From Lujinxingia litoralis (GTDB lineage: Bacteria; Myxococcota_A; Bradymonadia; Bradymonadales; Bradymonadaceae): 64,000 nucleotides of DNA. Positions 43,302-52,314 of this stretch are shown one piece after another (position 1 is the first letter of the stretch; every line of letters begins with the position of its first letter). A program made the position numbers and the translations under genes. Where the stretch lies: the NCBI RefSeq assembly GCF_003260125.1, contig NZ_QHKO01000005.1, forward strand, positions 192,228 to 256,227, written 5' to 3'. Under the pieces are notes generated by a model that was given only the letters and a program-made list of their open reading frames with translations, was not told the DNA's origin and made no database searches.

Positions 43302-45746
43302 ATGAGCGGTTCCGGACTGTGGATACTGGCGCAGGTTGCTGACGATGTGGACCTGGCCGAGGGGGTGGGGTACGGCACCGGCCTCTCAACGTGGATTGCG
43401 CTGGTGGGCGGCCTGATGGTCGTCGCGGTTCTGATCGGTGTGGTCTTTGCCGGGATTCGCTATGTGCGCGCCGCGATGGCCAAAAGTTCCAGCGCGCCGG
43501 GGCGGATGCTTCCTCCGGAGACGCGGCGGCGTGTGGATGAGGCCATTGCTGCCGGCGATTTTGACGTTGCCGGCGATCTCCTCACGCGCGCCGAAGCGCT
43601 GGAAGAGGCGGCCGAGGCCTATTTAAAGGGCGGGGTGTTTGTGAAGGCTGCCCGCTCTTTTGAGCAGGCCGGAAGTCGTCCGCAGGCGATCTATTGCTAT
43701 AAGCGTGCCGGCGATCACGAGCAGGCCGCCCGAATCTATGAGCAGATGGATGAGCCGCGCGCGGCGGCGGCCGAGTATTTTCAGGCCGGGGCCTGGGAGC
43801 GCGCGGCGATCTTCTATGAGCGGGCGAAGGACATGCGCCGCGCCGCCGAGAATTACGCGCGCGCACGGCGTTGGCTGGAGTCGGCCCGGGCGTTTGATGC
43901 GGCCGGGATGCCTCGGGAGGCGGCCGAACATTATGCGCGTCACGTGGAGCACTATCGCGCCGACCATGGCGGCTACGAGGGGGGCGCGTTGCCGGAGGAG
44001 CTTCGCGAGCAGGCGCGTCGCGCTGGCGAACTCTTTCGGGAGGCCGGTGAGATTCAGCGTGCGAGTGAGATCTTCTTGGCCGCGGGCCTGGCTCAGGAAG
44101 CTGCGGAAACGCTTCGTGTCTCCGGGGACTTCAGCCGCGCCGCCGAGCTGTTGATCGAGGCTCGGCAGCCTCAACTGGCCGCAAAATTTCTGGAGGAGGC
44201 CGGCGAGGCCAAACGCGCCGCGCGGATGCGCGCCCAGGTGGCGTTGGCCGATGGAGACCGGGGAGGGGCTGCCGAGCACCTTCGGGATGCCGGGGAGCTG
44301 GAGCAGGCTGCGGAGCTTTTTGCTGAAGTTGGTAAAACCGAGCAGGCCGCCGAACTCTACGAGAAGCTCGAGGCGTTTGAAGAGGCGCTGGAACTCTATC
44401 TGAAGATACCGCGCTACGCGCACGCGGCGCGCTGCGCGGAGCAGGCCGGCCTGCTGGCTCGGGCGGCTGAGTATTATCAGGAGGCCGGGGACGTCGAGGG
44501 GCAGCTGCGGGTGTTGGAACTCCAGGGGGACTTCTTCCGAGTGGGCCGTCTGCGCTTTGAACATCGCATGTATGAAGAGGCGCTGGAGGCGTTGTCGAAG
44601 CTCGACTCCCGTGATGCCATGTACGCGCGGAGCCTGGAGCTTCAGGGTGATGTGCTGCGCGCTCAGGGGCGTGCGGAGAAGGCCTATGGCAAGTATCGGG
44701 CAGCGCTGGGCAATCGGGAGGCCGAACTCGCCACGCTGCCTTTGCTCTACAAAATGGGGCGAGCGCTTGAGGATGAGCCCGATCTTCCCGGTGCGTTGGA
44801 GTGCTACAGTAAGGTGCTCGAGGTGGAAGCGAACTTCGAGGACGCGAGCATGCGTGTCGGGGCGATTCGCAAACGTCTGCGTCGAGGAACCCTTACCGGA
44901 CGTACCAGCAGCGGACTCTTCGGGGGAGGCGCCACTGAGGACGGGGAGGTGGCTCGCCGCTATGAAATTCTGGAGGAGATCGCGCGCGGGGGGATGGGGA
45001 TCGTCTACAAGGCCCGCGATACCGTGCTCGGACGTGTGGTGGCCTTTAAGATCCTGGGGGAAAACCTGCGCGATAACGAGACGGCGGTGATGTACTTTTT
45101 GCGCGAGGCGCGGGCCGCCGCGGCGCTCTCGCACCCCAATATCGTGACCATTTACGACGCCGGTGAGCAAGATGGCGAGTACTATATGGCCATGGAGTTT
45201 GTGGAGGGGACGACGCTCAAGGAGTTGGTGCGTCGTACCGGCGCGCTTGCCGACGATAAGGTGCGGCACATCCTACTCGGGTGCGCACGCGCTCTGCAGT
45301 ACGCGCATGGCAAGGGGATCATCCACCGCGACATCAAGAGCGGGAACGTGATGACCACTCGCGACCGTTCGCTCAAGGTGATGGACTTTGGCCTGGCGAA
45401 GTTTCTTAAAGAGTATCAGAACAACCATACTCAGCAGGTCGGTACACCTTTTTACATGTCGCCGGAGCAGATCATCGGCCGGGACATCGACTTCCGCAGT
45501 GATCTGTACAGCCTGGGGTGCATGATCTTTGAGTGTGCGACCGGCACGGTTCCGTTTTTCAAAGGCGACTTAAGCTACCATCATTTGCACACCCGTCCTC
45601 CCTCCCCGCGCTCGATCAATCCGGGGTTGAGTGAAGAGACGGACCGCATGATCTTGAAGTTGCTCGAGAAAGAGCCCGACGCCCGTTACCAGTCGGCCAA
45701 AGAGATCATCGATGAACTCTCCGGTTCGGTGGTGATGCAGGCCTGA
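43302..45746 (+). CDS. Ser/Thr protein kinase with N-terminal helical repeat array
   Basis: This is 814 residues from the ATG at 43302 (GAGGCAGGG upstream). One membrane helix lies near residues 30-52. A long run of short helical repeats, each with an AAxxYxxAGxxxxAA pattern (for example QAIYCYKRAGDHEQAARIYE and AAAEYFQAGAWERAAIFYE), spans ~80-500. The C-terminal kinase (about 550-810) has IARGGMGIVYKA, VAFKIL, HRDIKSGN at residue 675, DFG and SPEQ, so it is predicted active. The order (membrane, repeats, kinase) is unusual: most bacterial kinases place the catalytic domain first. Confidence 0.92.
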   Translation: MSGSGLWILAQVADDVDLAEGVGYGTGLSTWIALVGGLMVVAVLIGVVFAGIRYVRAAMAKSSSAPGRMLPPETRRRVDEAIAAGDFDVAGDLLTRAEALEEAAEAYLKGGVFVKAARSFEQAGSRPQAIYCYKRAGDHEQAARIYEQMDEPRAAAAEYFQAGAWERAAIFYERAKDMRRAAENYARARRWLESARAFDAAGMPREAAEHYARHVEHYRADHGGYEGGALPEELREQARRAGELFREAGEIQRASEIFLAAGLAQEAAETLRVSGDFSRAAELLIEARQPQLAAKFLEEAGEAKRAARMRAQVALADGDRGGAAEHLRDAGELEQAAELFAEVGKTEQAAELYEKLEAFEEALELYLKIPRYAHAARCAEQAGLLARAAEYYQEAGDVEGQLRVLELQGDFFRVGRLRFEHRMYEEALEALSKLDSRDAMYARSLELQGDVLRAQGRAEKAYGKYRAALGNREAELATLPLLYKMGRALEDEPDLPGALECYSKVLEVEANFEDASMRVGAIRKRLRRGTLTGRTSSGLFGGGATEDGEVARRYEILEEIARGGMGIVYKARDTVLGRVVAFKILGENLRDNETAVMYFLREARAAAALSHPNIVTIYDAGEQDGEYYMAMEFVEGTTLKELVRRTGALADDKVRHILLGCARALQYAHGKGIIHRDIKSGNVMTTRDRSLKVMDFGLAKFLKEYQNNHTQQVGTPFYMSPEQIIGRDIDFRSDLYSLGCMIFECATGTVPFFKGDLSYHHLHTRPPSPRSINPGLSEETDRMILKLLEKEPDARYQSAKEIIDELSGSVVMQA

Positions 45747-45766
45747 GCGCGCCCATGTGATTGGGG

Positions 45767-46639
45767 TCAGCGCAGGGGACGGAGATCGTCGCGTTGTTCG
45801 ATGGAGGGCATGGCGTCACGAGCGCGGGCCTGCATGCGTCGAGCTTCTTCGGAGTGCCCCTGGCGCTCGAGGTACGCCGCGTAGCGAAAGAGTAGCCCGG
45901 GTTGTTCGCCGTGGGCTTCCAGCATCGTTTCAAAGAGTTCGTGGGTGCGTGAGGTGCGTCCGAGTCCCTCCAGGGCTTCGCTGAGGTTGAGGCCGATCTG
46001 GAGGTCGTCAGGGTGCGCTTCGTAGAGGTTGGCGAGGTAGGTGTGCGCCTCGCGGTGACGCTCTTCCATCAGCAGAAGTACGCCCAGGCGCAGACCGGCC
46101 TGGAGGTCGCCCGGGGAGGCGGTCCAGAGCCAGAGATAGTGAGCGCGCGCGTCCTCATGTCGCCCGAGCTCTTCGTAGGTACGGGCCGCTCGCCGGTGAA
46201 GTTCGGGGAGGTTCGGATTCAGGGCGAGGGCATCCAGGAGTAGGGGCTCAAGGCGCGCGGCGGGAAGGTCAGTCTCGGTGGCCAGCGCCAGCGCCTGATC
46301 GAGATCGCTGCGGCGTTGTGCGGTTGCCGGCTCCAGGGATGCAGCCTGGCGCAGAAAGGCGATGGCCTCCTCAAGCTGCCCGGCGGCGTGGGCTCGGAGG
46401 CTCTGCGCGCGGTAGGTCTGGGCGAGCAGGGTGAGGGCTTCGCGCTCCGGGGTATCGGGCTCGTCGATGGCCAGTTGTGCCAGGGCCTGGGCTTCTTCCA
46501 GGCGCTCGGAGTTAAGTGCGGCCTCTGCGTCTGCCAGGTAGAGTTCACCCGGGGAGGGTTTGTGGGCGCAGGCTGCGCCGGTGAGTAGGATCGAGAGGCA
46601 GGCCGCCTGGAGCAGCCCTCGCGCTCGGGGGTTCGACAT
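45767..46639 (-). CDS. TPR lipoprotein
   Basis: This is 290 residues from the ATG at 46639, which has GGGAG upstream. The signal peptide ends in the lipobox TGAAC (Cys near residue 24). The rest is TPR-like: ALNSERLEEAQALAQLAIDE, LRAHAAGQLEEAIAFLRQAA, YEELGRHEDARAHYLWLWTA and so on to the C-terminus. It is convergent with the kinase gene (gap of about 20 bases) and divergent from the TatD-like gene, with a 44-base shared upstream region. A role in outer-membrane or envelope assembly is plausible; nothing specific is visible. Confidence 0.85.
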   Translation of the reverse strand: MSNPRARGLLQAACLSILLTGAACAHKPSPGELYLADAEAALNSERLEEAQALAQLAIDEPDTPEREALTLLAQTYRAQSLRAHAAGQLEEAIAFLRQAASLEPATAQRRSDLDQALALATETDLPAARLEPLLLDALALNPNLPELHRRAARTYEELGRHEDARAHYLWLWTASPGDLQAGLRLGVLLLMEERHREAHTYLANLYEAHPDDLQIGLNLSEALEGLGRTSRTHELFETMLEAHGEQPGLLFRYAAYLERQGHSEEARRMQARARDAMPSIEQRDDLRPLR

Positions 46640-46683
46640 GGTTAGACTCCCGGTAAGAGGGGTGAACGCTATTTTCGCTACCA

Positions 46684-47493
46684 TTGACGAGCGAGCAATT
46701 GAAGATCTTCGATCCGCATATTCGTAGTCGTACGCAAAGCGACGCCGATCTCAAGAATCTGGCCTACTTCGGGACGGCCCGGGTGGTGAGTTGTGCCACG
46801 GTTGGGCCGCCGAAAGAAGGGGCCCGGGAGTTGATTGAGGCCATGGAGGCGCATGCGGGCGGGGAGGTGCGACGTCTGGAGCGCTGTGGGCTTGACGCCG
46901 GTGCGGCGCTCGGGGTGTTGCCGCCGTCCCGGCCCCGGCGTGCCCACTACGAGGTGTGGAAGCGTCTGCCGGAGCTGCTGGCGTTGCCTACGGTGGTGGC
47001 GCTGGGGGAGATCGGCGTCTGGGAAGACAGCGCGGCGGACTGGGAGCTCTTTGAGTCTCAGGTGGCGATCGCACAGCAGGTGGGCGTGAAGGCGATGATC
47101 GTGACGCCGCCACGCGAACTCCGGGTAACGCTGACCTATAAGATGATGCAGCGTCTGGAAAAGCTGGGGGTCGAGCCGGGGCGGGTGCTCATGACCTACG
47201 TCGATGAGAAGACGCTGGTCAATGTGGTGCAGAGCGGCTTTGGCGCGGGGCTGGCAGTGGGCGCCACGACGTTGAACCCGCGCCAGGCCGCGGAGGTGAT
47301 CATGCGGGCGGCTCAGGAGCTGGGGGCGGTGGAGAGGATCGCGCTGAGTTCGGCGCTAAGAGTGGGCGGCGCCGACCTGCTGGCGATCCCCAAGACCGTT
47401 GAGGCGCTGCGGGCGCTGGGCTCAGGGGAGCGCGAGCTTGAGCTGCTGACCTGGGAGAATGCGAAAACGATTGTGGATGGCGAAAGGAGCTGA
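46684..47493 (+). CDS. TatD-like TIM-barrel protein with degenerate metal site
   Basis: This is 269 residues from a TTG at 46684; another TTG at 46699 is possible, and no ATG fits. The fold follows TatD-type amidohydrolases: an N-terminal FDPHIRSRT strand (normally HxH, here His-Ile-Arg), VVALGEIGVWED (Glu kept), and VGVKAMIVTPP (His expected in HTP, here Val). Then come RVLMTYVDEKT (His expected, here Thr/Tyr) and a C-terminal IALSSAL (Asp expected, here Ser). Most metal ligands are missing, so hydrolase activity is doubtful. It overlaps by 72 bases the 3' end of the convergent PAP2 gene. Confidence 0.8.
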   Translation: MTSEQLKIFDPHIRSRTQSDADLKNLAYFGTARVVSCATVGPPKEGARELIEAMEAHAGGEVRRLERCGLDAGAALGVLPPSRPRRAHYEVWKRLPELLALPTVVALGEIGVWEDSAADWELFESQVAIAQQVGVKAMIVTPPRELRVTLTYKMMQRLEKLGVEPGRVLMTYVDEKTLVNVVQSGFGAGLAVGATTLNPRQAAEVIMRAAQELGAVERIALSSALRVGGADLLAIPKTVEALRALGSGERELELLTWENAKTIVDGERS

Positions 47494-48504
47494 GGCCGCT
47501 GGCGAGGATCGCGTCGGGGTGGTCCGGCTCAACGGTTCGGGCGGAACTGGCGCGGGCTCTGCGCTGGGGGCGATGTCCAGGGCAACGCCGGGGCGGGTTC
47601 GGGGGATGCCGCGGGCGTCAAAGCGAGCGTTGTAAACCAGGGTGGCCAGCAGGGTGCCGACCGCTGCGCCGATGACCACATCGGAGACGAAGTGCTTCTG
47701 ATCGTAGAGGCGGCTGACGGCCACGGTGGAAGCCGCGCCGTAGAGTACTGTGTAGGGGAGGGCGCGACCCAACATAAAGCGCGGCAGGGGTTCGGCGTTG
47801 GCCAGCACACGGTGGTAGAGCCCGTCGCTGATGTCGCGGGCCATAAAGGTCGCGGCGGCGAAGCTCAAGGAGGCGTGTCCCGACCAAAAGGAGAGGTAGT
47901 CTTCGCCGCCGTGCCAGCCGTAGCTGCGGCGGTTGAGCGCCACGTAGGGGCGCGCTCGTCCTACGAAGAACTTTGCGGCGTTGGTCAGAAGCGCCGTCCA
48001 GGTGAAGGTCTCCAGGTAGGCGAAGGTCGACTGGTGATGGTAGGGGCCCTGCCAGGGGTAGAGGTCGCGGCCGGTGATGCCTTTCCAGGCGGAGCCCAGC
48101 CCGTAGTAGAGCACCGGGAGAGCGCTGAGCGCGTAGCCTCCGTGGTCGGGGATGCCGCCAAGCAGCGGCGCTCCGGTCTCCAGATCGCCGTGAAAGTTCT
48201 CGGCGACCCGGTAGTCCAGGCTGCCTGGTGTGGGCGAGCCCATGGCCGGGACCGGGGCGTCGAAGAAGTAGCCGCCAAACACGGTGATGGCCGCCGACGT
48301 GGGAAAGAGCAGTCCGATGGTTCCCAGGGCAACCGGGGAGTAGGTGTCGGTCAGGGACAGGGAGGGGGACTCCGGCAGGGGAGCCGGGCTAGCCTGGGGG
48401 GCCGGGGACGCCTCGGAGGGAGGAGCGGCGAGGGCCGGCGAACTCATCAGGCAAAAGGCCAGGAGGCTGGCGAGTGCCAGGGCGTGTCGAGGGGCAGGGG
48501 GCAT
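47422..48504 (-). CDS. PAP2-family phosphatase with signal peptide
   Basis: This is a 360-residue protein. An N-terminal signal peptide (cleavage near PALAAPP) and a Pro/Ser/Ala-rich segment precede about four membrane-like helices. The PAP2 signature is split as usual: KFFVGRARPYV (K-x6-RP), FWSGHASLSF (xSGH) and SRLYDQKHFVSDVVIG (SR-x5-H-x3-D). It should dephosphorylate a lipid or isoprenoid phosphate on the periplasmic side. GGAG precedes the ATG. The gene converges on the TatD-like gene with overlapping 3' ends. Confidence 0.88.
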   Translation of the reverse strand: MPPAPRHALALASLLAFCLMSSPALAAPPSEASPAPQASPAPLPESPSLSLTDTYSPVALGTIGLLFPTSAAITVFGGYFFDAPVPAMGSPTPGSLDYRVAENFHGDLETGAPLLGGIPDHGGYALSALPVLYYGLGSAWKGITGRDLYPWQGPYHHQSTFAYLETFTWTALLTNAAKFFVGRARPYVALNRRSYGWHGGEDYLSFWSGHASLSFAAATFMARDISDGLYHRVLANAEPLPRFMLGRALPYTVLYGAASTVAVSRLYDQKHFVSDVVIGAAVGTLLATLVYNARFDARGIPRTRPGVALDIAPSAEPAPVPPEPLSRTTPTRSSPAASAPFAIHNRFRILPGQQLKLALP

Positions 48505-48696
48505 GGAAGGCTCCGGTACGGCGTCGCGTCAAACTTCAGGGCGGTTCGCGCGCCGATGATCGCGAGCGTGATTGCCTGTGGCAAGCCTCGGCGCATATAA
48601 CAGGCAAGCGCGCCCGGGGGGCACATCCGTGCCACCCGGAAGAAGTCTCACTGGCCGGCGCGATGAATCCAGATTCTTTAGCTATCAAAGGTAGTT

Positions 48697-49563
48697 GTGG
48701 TCGACCAACACGATAAGCATCCGTTGCAGGCACTCAGCCCGGGCGATCTGCTGCGCTCATTCGGGCAGCGGACCAAAAAACAATTCGGGCAACATTTTCT
48801 GGTCGATCCGCGGATCCTCGGGGAGATCGCGCGGCTGGGGAAGGTGGCCCCGGGCGATCACGTGCTGGAGGTGGGCCCCGGGTGCGGTACGCTGACGCTG
48901 ACGATGCTGCAGGCGGGCGCGACGGTGGATGCCATCGAGATCGATCGTGACGCGGTGGCGTTTTTGCAGGAATCGCTGGCGGAAGACTGGGGATTTAAAC
49001 TCCATGCGGGCGATGCGCTCAAGGCTGATATCGCGGGCATTCTGGCGAGTCGCGCCGGGACCTGGAAGGCGGTGGCGAACCTGCCCTACAATGTGGGGAC
49101 CGAGGTGACCTTCCGGCTCTTTGAGCAGCGTGAGCGTCTGCAACGGATGACGCTGATGTACCAGCGCGAGGTTGCGCAGCGGATGGTGGCCCGCGAAGGT
49201 GACGATGCTTACGGGGCGTTGAGCGTGATGGTGCGTCTTTACGCCGATGCTGAGCTCGTGATGCACCTTCCGCCCGGGGCCTTTGTGCCACCGCCGAAGG
49301 TGCATAGCAGCGTGGTGAACTTTGAGCTGCTGCCCGAAACGCGCATTGAGGACGAGGCCCGACGCGAGTTCTTTGTCAAGGTCGTGAAGTCGGCGTTTCA
49401 GGTGCGGCGTAAGACTTTGCCCAACGGGCTTAAGGCGCTGAAGTTACCCCGCGAGCGGGTGATTTCGGCGATTGAGAGTGCCGGGCTCTCGCCGAAGGTG
49501 CGGCCGGAGCGTGTGGGGTTTGAGGCCTTTCTGGCGGTGGCAGATGCGTTGCGCCAGGGATGA
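48697..49563 (+). CDS. rsmA: 16S rRNA (adenine1518/1519-N6)-dimethyltransferase
   Basis: This is 288 residues from a GTG at 48697 (AAAGG upstream). It dimethylates two adjacent adenines in helix 45 of 16S rRNA during 30S maturation. Motifs in order are KKQFGQHFLVDP, the SAM loop LEVGPGCGTLTLTML, IEIDRDAV, the catalytic NLPYNV, and the C-terminal FVPPPKVHSSVV and FQVRRKTLPNGL. The known name ksgA is synonymous. The region 48505-48696 upstream shows no gene. Confidence 0.97.
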   Translation: MVDQHDKHPLQALSPGDLLRSFGQRTKKQFGQHFLVDPRILGEIARLGKVAPGDHVLEVGPGCGTLTLTMLQAGATVDAIEIDRDAVAFLQESLAEDWGFKLHAGDALKADIAGILASRAGTWKAVANLPYNVGTEVTFRLFEQRERLQRMTLMYQREVAQRMVAREGDDAYGALSVMVRLYADAELVMHLPPGAFVPPPKVHSSVVNFELLPETRIEDEARREFFVKVVKSAFQVRRKTLPNGLKALKLPRERVISAIESAGLSPKVRPERVGFEAFLAVADALRQG

Positions 49564-49565
49564 TG

Positions 49566-50042
49566 TCAGCCCATGAGCGGGCCGCGCCGGAGGTGGGGCG
49601 GCAGGTAGGTCTCGGCCAGGCGGGCCTCCACCTCGTAGGAGATGTTGAGGTAGGCCTGGTGATCGCCCATTCCGGCAAGCAGGCCTCGCGAGTATTCCGC
49701 GAGGTAGCGAGCCAGGAAGTTGGTGGTGCCGTCGCGCAGGAACTGGACTACGTGGGCCATCTCATGGATGAGCAGGTAGAGGGGAAGTCGTAGCTCGGCG
49801 TCGACGACGGTTTCGCGGACAAAGATCTGTTCACGCAGGGTGATGCCGCTGGCCGAGCGACGCAGGGCGACGTGGGCGACCAGCGCGCGGGGACCGCTGA
49901 TAGCGGCGCGCGCTGTCGGGTAGGCGATGATGCGGGCGATGTCGGCGGCGCGCTTCACCATCTCGGGCGGGCCGACTTCGGCGGCACAGAGGGCGTTGAC
50001 CACCAGGGGTAGTTCGTCGGCCAGTAGCGTGCGGGACTTCAT
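49566..50042 (-). CDS. Putative HExxH metallopeptidase-like protein
   Basis: This is 158 residues. The start at 50042 overlaps the stop of the upstream gene (ATGA). A HEMAHVVQ motif near residue 93 gives a zinc-dependent His-Glu pair. Further on, YEVEARLAETYLPP may provide a third ligand. It resembles small DUF4157-type metallopeptidase domains, where HExxH is followed by VQ. There is no signal peptide, so it may be cytosolic, a possible difference from its upstream matrixin partner. It ends three bases after the convergent rsmA. Confidence 0.7.
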   Translation of the reverse strand: MKSRTLLADELPLVVNALCAAEVGPPEMVKRAADIARIIAYPTARAAISGPRALVAHVALRRSASGITLREQIFVRETVVDAELRLPLYLLIHEMAHVVQFLRDGTTNFLARYLAEYSRGLLAGMGDHQAYLNISYEVEARLAETYLPPHLRRGPLMG

Positions 50043-50878
50043 CGTTGGGTCCGCTGGCGCGCGAGCCACCCCAGGCCCAGAAGGGCGGCAATGAGCAGGG
50101 GGCTATCATCGGGCTGTCCCGGCGCGATCAGTGAGCAGGAATCCTTCTGCTCATGGACCACCGGGCTCTCTTCGGGAGTGCCGAGGGGGTAGATATGGCA
50201 GAGCCCATCGATATCAGCCTGGTGAAGATCACGTTTGGTGATTTCGCCAAGTTCGGCGGTGGCATACATGGTGGCCGAGGCGTTGGATGAGTGGTCCAGC
50301 CCCAGGAAGTGCCCCACCTCGTGGGTCAGCGTGTTGCGAAGGTCCATGGCCGAGTTGTTGGGCAGTTCGGTGTTGCTGAAGAGGTAGTCGGCGCCATTTA
50401 CTTCGATGTCGGCATCGAGGATTCGGCCATCGCGCATGCTGAAGGTGACCGTGGTCAGGGCCACGGCCTGGAAGCTCGGGTAGGGCCAGGTGTCGTCCTG
50501 AAAAAGGACGACGTTGGCATTATCGTCAGAGTTTTGGAGGTAGCGGATTTCCTGATCGGTGACGCCCTGATAGGTCAGAGTGAACTGGCTGCACTCGGGC
50601 TCGTTCCAGGCATCGAAGGAGTCGCGGATGCTGTGCTCGAGCTCGGTGGGGAAGGCGTCTCCCTCGGGGTAGAGTTTGACCGAGCCGCGCCCGTTGATGT
50701 GAAAGTTCACATCGAGTTTGGGCCAGTGCACCGGCTGCGGTGTGAAGTCGCCTGTGCATGCGTTGATGCCGCTGCGATCGCAGGTCATCGTCTGGACAAA
50801 ATCTTGGGCGGCCGCGGGACTGGCCCACGCGATGGCCAGGAGGGCTGCCAGGGCGGCGGAGCGCAAGGAGAACGTCAT
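50039..50878 (-). CDS. Exported matrixin-type metalloprotease with C-terminal sorting-like tail
   Basis: This is a 279-residue protein. A signal peptide ends at PAAAQ (near residue 25). Metzincin signatures are clear: the zinc site HEVGHFLGLDHS (His 186, 190, 196) and a Met-turn SATMYA at about 204. The C-terminus has a Cys, a short linker, a hydrophobic helix LLIAALLGLGWLA and a basic end RQRTQR, resembling MYXO-CTERM-type surface sorting signals. It lies between two genes coupled by ATGA overlaps. Its substrates are unknown. Confidence 0.88.
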   Translation of the reverse strand: MTFSLRSAALAALLAIAWASPAAAQDFVQTMTCDRSGINACTGDFTPQPVHWPKLDVNFHINGRGSVKLYPEGDAFPTELEHSIRDSFDAWNEPECSQFTLTYQGVTDQEIRYLQNSDDNANVVLFQDDTWPYPSFQAVALTTVTFSMRDGRILDADIEVNGADYLFSNTELPNNSAMDLRNTLTHEVGHFLGLDHSSNASATMYATAELGEITKRDLHQADIDGLCHIYPLGTPEESPVVHEQKDSCSLIAPGQPDDSPLLIAALLGLGWLARQRTQR

Positions 50879-51486
50879 GGGAGCTCCCGGGCGGGCTGTT
50901 GGCTCTGGACCAGATCAAGGACGCGAGCACGAAGGTTATCGAGCGTGTGGGCCTGCCGGTGCAGTTCCGCCGGAGCCACTTGCTGCAGGCGCGAGGCGTT
51001 TAGTTCGTCGGGGCTAACGCGCTCGACCAGGTTGATGTTGTGGAGCTGAGGGATGGCGAACTCGGTGCGATTGTCCGGGCCAAGTGCCAGGCGAAAGAAG
51101 CCCTGGGCCATGCCGGTGACCGCGACGGCCTGGTGGACGTCACCGCTTAAAAAAAGCATGGCCTGGTCATCGACGTTGAGGCGAGGCATGCCGGCCACCC
51201 GGGTTCCGATGTCACCGTGGACGCCGCCGAGTTGTCGAATGGTGACGGTCTGGCCTGGGGCACCTTTGAGAGACTCGTCGACGCGTACCTCGATGATGGA
51301 ATGGACTCGGCCGCGCTCATCGAGCTCGGTCTCGATGCGGGTGACCTGGCCGATGACGACGGCGTCGGAGTTGACGACCAGCTCCTGCAGGTCGAGGCGC
51401 TCCAGCGTGGTGGCCCAGGCGGTCGAGGAGAAGGTCAGGAGGCCCAGGCAGGTGGCCAGAATCATTGCGAGCACGGATCGTAACAT
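50875..51486 (-). CDS. Exported protein of unknown function, partner of the matrixin
   Basis: This is 203 residues from the ATG at 51486 (GAGAGG upstream). A signal peptide ends near STAWATT. The mature part is beta-rich and looks like a small OB-like or barrel domain: LVVNSDAVVIGQVTRIETEL, IIEVRVDESLKGAPGQTVTI, AMLFLSGDV. The C-terminal 60 residues are helical. Its stop overlaps the matrixin start (ATGA). The matrixin and the small HExxH protein follow in the same unit, so it may be a chaperone, inhibitor or substrate of the protease; that is inference. Confidence 0.7.
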   Translation of the reverse strand: MLRSVLAMILATCLGLLTFSSTAWATTLERLDLQELVVNSDAVVIGQVTRIETELDERGRVHSIIEVRVDESLKGAPGQTVTIRQLGGVHGDIGTRVAGMPRLNVDDQAMLFLSGDVHQAVAVTGMAQGFFRLALGPDNRTEFAIPQLHNINLVERVSPDELNASRLQQVAPAELHRQAHTLDNLRARVLDLVQSQQPARELP

Positions 51487-51612
51487 CGTGGCCTCTCGTA
51501 GACGGGGGCAGGTTGCCACCGGGCATACGGCAGCGCGCTCCGATAACGTTCAGGAGCGCGCATTGCATTCTCAAGAATATAATCAGGCGACAGGGCGGCG
51601 GCGAGGAGGGGC

Positions 51613-52047
51613 TTACTTAAAGACCTTGCCGATGGTGTCTTTGGCTCGTGCCAGTGTGACGCCCTGGAGCATTTTGCGAATCTTCTCGTCGCGATCCACC
51701 AGGCCGAGCAGGGCCTGGCGGCCAATGGCGACGACCTGGGCCGGGCCGGTCTTGACTTCGACGGTCGCCGTCGCGCAGTTGCCACTTATCAGTGAGACCT
51801 CGCCGAAGTAGGCCCCGGGGCCCATGGCTTTGAGTTCGACTTCGCCCTGCGGGCCCCGGGTCCATACGCGGATACGGCCGCTGAGCACGATGAAGAGGTG
51901 TTCAACCTGGCCGTTCTCTTCGATGATGCGTTCACCGGGCTGAAAGATCTTGAGTTCGCTGGCGTTGACGAGCGCTCCGAGCTCGTCAGCGCTGAGGTGC
52001 TTGAAGAGGGGGCTCTCCTGGATGGTTTCAACAATCTTTTCGGTCAT
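51613..52047 (-). CDS. Cyclic nucleotide-binding domain protein
   Basis: This is 144 residues from the ATG at 52047 (GGAG in the region just upstream). A single CNBD fills the protein: LFKHLSADELGALVNASELK, FQPGERIIEENGQVEHLFIV, GPGAYFGEVSLISGNCATAT and a C-terminal helix. The phosphate-binding cassette shows FGEVSLI but with NCATAT instead of the usual RxA, so cyclic nucleotide binding needs checking. There is no DNA-binding domain and no membrane segment. It is a stand-alone sensor or regulator; the role is unknown. Confidence 0.8.
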   Translation of the reverse strand: MTEKIVETIQESPLFKHLSADELGALVNASELKIFQPGERIIEENGQVEHLFIVLSGRIRVWTRGPQGEVELKAMGPGAYFGEVSLISGNCATATVEVKTGPAQVVAIGRQALLGLVDRDEKIRKMLQGVTLARAKDTIGKVFK

Positions 52048-52314
52048 AGCAATCTCCATCGCGAAGCGGTCGCGTGGGCAATGTCAGCGGTGGTGTCGAG
52101 CAAGGCTCGCCAGGGCCAAGAGTAGCAACGGGAGGGAGGTCGATGCAATCGCTTGATGGAGGAAGCGCCGGGAAGAAGAGGGGGCAATTTCTTGAGCGCG
52201 GCGCACCTCATGGTAGCTCTAGGGATGGCGAGTTCGTCGGCAAGAGGCTCGTCATAACGCCATGGTGGCATGAACCCGAAAGGCGCAGAGGCGCCGAGTG
52301 ACAGGGAGGTCAGT

